Of a DNA stretch of 64,000 bases, positions 61,101-64,000 are shown piece after piece. Position 1 is the stretch's first letter. The number at the start of each line of letters is the position of its first letter. The DNA lies in contig CATNEN010000014.1 of NCBI GenBank assembly GCA_950097015.1, positions 682,001-746,000 of the forward strand. Direction: 5' to 3'. A program made the position numbers and the translations under genes. The notes under the pieces were generated by a model. It searched no databases and had not been told where the DNA came from. It saw only the letters and a program-made list of their open reading frames with translations. This DNA comes from Macrostomum hystrix (taxonomy: Eukaryota > Platyhelminthes > Macrostomidae).

Positions 61101-63184
61101 CAATGGTACTTAGCAATTCATAAAGTGACAAAGAACAGGACAGTCAGAAGTTCTCTTAGCTGACATCAATGCTGCGTGCTTGGAGTGCGTCACACTTGAG
61201 TCTACTCTCTTCCTGTGCAGCCGATAATTAGGTTTCATTCTCAGACTGGGATTCTAAATTGCTCACAGCTGACTGGGATTCCGGATTGCTCACAGCTGAC
61301 TGGGATTCCGGATTGCTCACAGCTGACTGGGATTCCGGATTGCTCACAGCTGACTGGGATTCCGGATTGCTCACAGCTGACTGGGATTCCGGATTGCTCA
61401 CAGCTGACTGGGATTCCGGATTGCTCACAGCTGACTGGGATTCCGGATTTCTCACAGCTGACTGAGATTCCGGATTGCTCAAAGCTGACTGGGATTCCGG
61501 ATTGCTCACAGCTGACTGGGATTCCGGATTTCTCACAGCTGACTGGGATTCCGGATTGCTCACAGCTGACTGGGATTCCGGATTTCTCACAGCTGACTGG
61601 GATTCCGGATTGCTCACAGCTGACTGGGATTCCGGATTTCTCACAGCTGACTGAGATTCCGGATTTCTCACAGCTGACTGGGATTCCGGATTGCTCACAG
61701 CTGACTGGGATTCCGGATTGCTCACAGCTGACTGGGATTCTAAATTGCTCACAGCTGACTGGGATTCCGGATTGCTCACAGCTGACTGGGATTCCGGATT
61801 GCTCACAGCTGACTGGGATTCCGGATTGCTCACAGCTGACTGGGATTCTAAATTGCTCACAGCTGACTGAGATTCCGGATTTCTCACAGCTGACTGGGAT
61901 TCCGGATTGCTCAAAGCTGACTGGGATTCTAAATTGCTCAAAGCTGACTGGGATTCTAAATTGCTCAAAGCTGACTGGGATTCTAAATTGCTCACAGCTG
62001 ACTGGGATTCTAAATTGCTCACAGCTGACTGAGATTCCGGATTGCTCATAGCTGACTGAGATTCAGGATTTCTCACAGCTGACTGGGATTCCGGATTGCT
62101 CACAGCTGACTGGGATTCCGGATTTCTCACAGCTGACTGAGATTCCGGATTGCTCACAGCAGACTGGGATTCCGGATTGGTCGCGGCAGACTGGGAATTC
62201 GGTTTTCTAGTGACTCTGAGATCCCCATCCGCCCGTTGCTGCCCGCAGCACCCTCAGATTTTCTACCCCTCCTGGCCTCGCTCCGGCTCCCTGGAGTTCT
62301 CTAACGTCTCACTGCGCTACCGGCCCGCCCCGGCGCTGCGCGCACTAAGTCACGTGACATTCAGCGTGGCCCCAGGCGATCGGCTGGCCATTGTGGGTCG
62401 CACAGGCAGCGGCAAGACCTCCTTGCTGCGAGCGCTGTTCCGCACCGTTGAGCTGGATGGCGGCCGGGTCACTGTAGACGGCCTGGACATTCACCGGCTG
62501 TCCCGCTTCAACATTCGCTCCCGGCTGGCCGTCATTCCCCAGGTGAGGAAGGCTGCTGGGCGGCTCTGGGTTCACTAATAAGGGGGCGGAATTTGTAGCA
62601 TAGTTCTCCGCCGTTTACCCTGTTTACTCTTAAATCCATTGCCGGCCCATTAGGAGCCGTTCCTCTTTGATGCCTCTCTGCGCGAGAACCTCGACCCAGC
62701 CGGCGAATTCTCCTACGAGGACCTCGAGGCGACCATCGAGCGCTGCCGGCTTCGCAGCCTCGAGTCCCGTCTGGCCGCTCGTCACGACGGCCGCGTCGGC
62801 GAAGCCGGCCGCTGCCTGAGCGCCGGGCAGCGCCAGCTGGTCTGCCTGGCTCGCGCGCTGCTCCGCCGGGCGCCGCTAGTCTGCCTCGACGAGGCCACCG
62901 CCTGCGTCGACGCCGACACCGAGGCGGAGATGCAGCGGGCGCTGCTGCAGTGCCTGTCTGGTGTCACCCTGCTGGTGATCGCGCACCGCCTGGAGACCGT
63001 GGCCGCCCTCTGCACCTCCGTCATCGTACTCAGCAGCGGCCGCATTGTTGAGCAGGGCTGCCCGGAGGAGCTACTGCGGAATCCTCGGTCCGAGCTCTAC
63101 CGCCTGTTCGCCACCGACACCCGGCGTCGGAGGGGACAGCGGCGGTCCTCCGGGCGGCTATCGCCAGCAGCCGCAGCTGACTGA
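49196..63184 (+). CDS. ABCC10: ABC transporter, ABCC10/MRP7 type (multidrug resistance protein 7)
   Basis: Full-length ABCC-family exporter of the plasma or endosomal membrane; the family transports organic anions, conjugates and drugs using ATP. Exons: 49196-49978, 50577-51259, 51470-51638, 51889-52393, 53016-53146, 53223-53358, 53467-53744, 54734-55309, 55792-56112, 56340-56557, 56632-56974, 62249-62542, 62654-63184. Total 4968 nt, 1655 aa (human 1492), phase-consistent throughout. Exon 1 gives an N-terminal TMD0 with five hydrophobic segments (about 45-68, 108-130, 140-160, 180-200, 216-236). NBD1: Walker A GPVGSGKS 765-772, Q811, LSGGQ 866-870, Walker B with DD at 890-891 (Asp for Glu, normal for ABCC NBD1), His923. 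An acidic linker with an Arg run follows. NBD2: GRTGSGKT 1431-1438, Q1479, LSAGQ 1534-1538, D1558/E1559, His1590. LLMQ...RNASDLWL and the NILLA region point to ABCC10 rather than ABCC1. Exon 12 could also start at 62258. Confidence 0.93.
50014..50530 (+). repeat. 29-bp mini-intron-like array in ABCC10 intron 1
   Basis: About 17-18 units of 29 bp, each starting GTGAGCTGTGTGACCC and ending TTCTGCAG plus TTTG. The intron itself begins GTGAGCTGCTGG at 49979. Every unit thus holds a strong 5' splice site consensus and a pyrimidine-rich CAG acceptor. One unit is 28 bp and a few have GTAACCC instead of GTGACCC. Outside the array only about 80 bases of the 598-bp intron remain. Confidence 0.95.
51676..51855 (+). 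repeat. 15-17-bp GTGAGTGTGCTCAG array in ABCC10 intron 3
   Basis: About 11-12 irregular units of core GTGAGTGTGCTCAGG. Each has GTGAGT (or GTTAGT, GTCAGT) and CTCAG; adjacent units read CTCAG-G-GTGAGT. The intron runs 51639-51888 (250 bp). Confidence 0.88.
52394..52960 (+). repeat. 29-bp array starting at the 5' splice site of ABCC10 intron 4
   Basis: About 19 units. The first starts at the exon 4 end (GGCTG|GTGAGGCTTGG), the second reads CTCTG|GTGCGGCTTGG, and later units read CCCTG|GTATCGCATGAGG with GTCGGACCC. Units near the right end read TTCCAG|GTGTCGC. The array occupies all but ~55 bases of the 622-bp intron. The acceptor at 53014-53015 lies in unique sequence. Confidence 0.93.
53764..54716 (+). 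repeat. 18-bp array in ABCC10 intron 7
   Basis: About 53 units of GGTTTCTATTGTTCACCT with variants CACCTAG, CTCCTG and CACTTG. The unit is pyrimidine-rich with an acceptor-like CACCTAG in many copies. Being six codons long it stays open in several frames, which makes a false 600-codon frame from exon 6 onward. The intron is 989 bp (53745-54733), not a multiple of three. Confidence 0.95.
55370..55765 (+). repeat. 32-bp array in ABCC10 intron 8
   Basis: About 12 units, core AAATCCCCAAATCCTTAAGC followed by ATCTCAG and a T run. Variants have CATTCCAG. The repeat carries CAG after a moderately pyrimidine-rich stretch. The intron is 55310-55791. Confidence 0.92.
56174..56272 (+). repeat. 13-bp array in ABCC10 intron 9
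   Basis: Four clear and several degenerate units of TGTTCTGACACCC. The unit contains CTGAC, matching an animal branch-site consensus. The intron is 227 bp (56113-56339); its donor is a weak GTTGGG. Confidence 0.85.
57090..57330 (+). repeat. 23-bp array in ABCC10 intron 11
   Basis: About ten units of CACTCTCATCACTCTGTTT plus CCGT, ACGT, CTGT or ATGT. The array is strongly pyrimidine-rich on the coding strand. It is unrelated to the 23-mer of the satellite block. Confidence 0.93.
57331..58098. other. Unique part of ABCC10 intron 11
   Basis: No tandem repeat and no exon that I can match to the transporter. 57,490-58,030 is more GC-rich than the rest of the intron, with a GCTGCTGCT run at about 57,963-57,985, and might be an old insertion or an unrecognised feature. 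Open frames there (up to 100 codons, minus strand) show nothing familiar. Confidence 0.4.
58099..60826 (+). repeat. 31-bp array with three in-register subfamilies, ABCC10 intron 11
   Basis: Eighty-eight units, all kept at 31 bp. 58099-60051 has 63 units starting AACATAATTCTGGTG and ending CTGCCTTCTAG. 60052-60578 has 17 units starting AACAGGATGATGGCATC and ending TTTCATCTAG. 60579-60826 has 8 units starting AACAGAATACTTGCACC and ending CTGCCATCTGA. The subfamilies are homologous and meet in phase, with a hybrid unit at 60548-60578. Within the first block, variants (GACATCTAG, TTGAAAAACATAATTTTGG) recur in groups, indicating further higher-order structure. Confidence 0.95.
60827..61238. other. 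Unique stretch in ABCC10 intron 11
   Basis: These ~410 bases between two arrays show no repeat and no recognisable exon. A 76-codon open frame at 60,933-61,163 has no recognised similarity. Confidence 0.4.
61239..62210 (+). repeat. 27-bp array just upstream of ABCC10 exon 12
   Basis: About 36 units, core GGATTGCTCACAGCTGACTG plus GGATTCC. Each unit has GCTCACAG (acceptor-like) and CTGAC (branch-site-like). The array ends ~40 bp before the exon 12 acceptor. Because 27 bp is nine codons it is open in frames on both strands, which I take as incidental. Confidence 0.93.
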
Positions 63185-64000
63185 CTGGCTGATCTTCGGT
63201 GATTTCTGGCCGCATAATACTTATACATCATATATGCCTACATTTGTGGTATACGGTCTGAGCACTTTTCAATGTTTCCTGACTGCCTTCTGAGCTCGCT
63301 GATCCCCAACAATGGCGACTGTCTTTCTCTGCGGCTGCGGCTGCTCCGTGCCTTGCAGTCACTCTGTCTCCACCTCTAAGTTCACAGGTGTTCCTTACGT
63401 CCTTGGCAGGCCGGCCTTATTAACTAATTCTCAACTGTGAAATTCTTTCTGCAGTCTCCTCGCTCATCTCTGCGCTCTGTAAGTTTATTTGTAACCCCTC
63501 ACCAATAAATAGCTGATTGTGGGTTGCCTTGACAATAGGCAGACCACGCAATTCCCCCCACCCCAGGGGAAGGACCACAGGGCTATTTTAAACACCCACT
63601 GCCTACTTCACGAGAGCTCCCAAATAGAATGACTGATTTACGTGAAAGTCCACCATATGGATATAAATCTCCGGCCTTTACGACGAACTAACTTTCGTAG
63701 CCGTCCGAGTCCGCATCTGAGCAGAAGAATTAAGCCTACATTGGTGTTTTCGCCATTCTGCTTTTTCATCGGATAGATGGCGATTAGTTGAATATTTTGG
63801 GAGATACAGAAAAAAGAGAAATGTGGGTATTTGAAATATCCCCGTGGTCCTCCTACTCTCAATAGTTTGCTGTACTCTGCTATTTCAGCAATAAATCTAT
63901 CCGGTATCCGTGCCTGCCGTGCCAAGCCTGTTGATGGCTGCCTATCGAGTCAGAGCTTGTACATTGATTTGCCTCTGATTTTGAGTATTTTTTTATTGGT
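63185..64000 (+). other. ABCC10 3' UTR and downstream flank
   Basis: A pyrimidine-rich 3' region follows the TGA. The likely poly(A) signal is AATAAA at 63504-63509, giving a ~340-base 3' UTR. Beyond it there is a 95-codon minus-strand open frame (63638-63925) with many basic residues; I do not recognise it and do not call it a gene. Confidence 0.5.
63504..63509 (+). terminator. Candidate ABCC10 poly(A) signal
   Basis: AATAAA in CACCAATAAATAGC, followed within 30 bases by a GT-rich GATTGTGGGTTG stretch, the usual arrangement for animal cleavage and polyadenylation. Confidence 0.6.

Noticed and set aside
61228-62157. Minus-strand and plus-strand repeat proteins of ~280-310 codons
   Set aside because: They are created by the 27-bp intronic array (nine codons per unit) and lie wholly inside ABCC10 intron 11.
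63638-63925. 95-codon minus-strand gene
   Set aside because: No recognised motif, AT-rich composition unlike the two real genes here, and no promoter or splice support; length alone is not convincing.

Overview
The window is a piece of an animal (metazoan, invertebrate-looking) nuclear genome. It carries two spliced protein-coding genes with GT-AG introns, both on the + strand, set in AT-rich intergenic DNA and a very large tandem-repeat block. Exons are GC-rich with GC-rich third codon positions, whereas intergenic DNA is AT-rich. I cannot name the species.

Layout. Bases 1-677 are AT-rich flank. Bases 678-41617 are a satellite block of nine head-to-tail composite units. Each unit starts at a sharp ACTAGCAAG boundary with a ~97-bp header, then has an array of an 18-bp repeat (CCCCCAGTTGACAATGAT) and an array of a 23-bp repeat (starts TGATTCAAACTC, ends TTTAGCCA). 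Seven units end in a ~600-bp spacer holding a tRNA-like (SINE-like) segment and a microsatellite-tailed, retroelement-like 3' end. From about 11,945 to 38,100 the block is three apparently identical 8710-bp copies of a two-unit segment. A further 23-bp minisatellite lies at 41617-41858. Bases 41859-45055 are AT-rich and contain a diverged copy of the spacer element, a complete 168-bp hAT-type MITE with 8-bp target duplication, a small stem-loop and a ~690-bp inverted-repeat element.

Genes. 45056-46627 is geranylgeranyl diphosphate synthase (GGPS1 type, 4 coding exons, 305 aa). A 65-bp minisatellite follows directly after its stop codon and precedes the first good poly(A) signal. 49196-63184 is an ABCC10/MRP7-type ABC transporter (13 exons; my splice model gives 1655 aa with phase consistent at every junction). 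Its 3' end signal is near 63504. GGPS1 makes an isoprenoid precursor for protein prenylation; ABCC10 is a membrane exporter. Nothing in the sequence ties them functionally beyond adjacency and strand.

Most striking pattern. Every intron longer than about 220 bp in both genes is long because of a tandem array of short units, while the seven introns of 74-210 bp have none. Several arrays begin at the intron's own 5' splice site, and the units carry splice-signal sequences. In GGPS1 intron 3 each 25-bp unit is a juxtaposed 3'/5' splice site (CTTCTTCCAG|GTGAGG), including the last 16 exonic bases. In ABCC10 intron 1 each 29-bp unit reads like a miniature intron (GTGAGC...TTCTGCAG). This fits intron growth by tandem duplication of AG|GT-containing segments and would create arrays of recursive-splicing-like sites. 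It is the best candidate here for an undescribed phenomenon. The second is the composite, possibly retroelement-derived satellite unit that carries two unrelated minisatellites.
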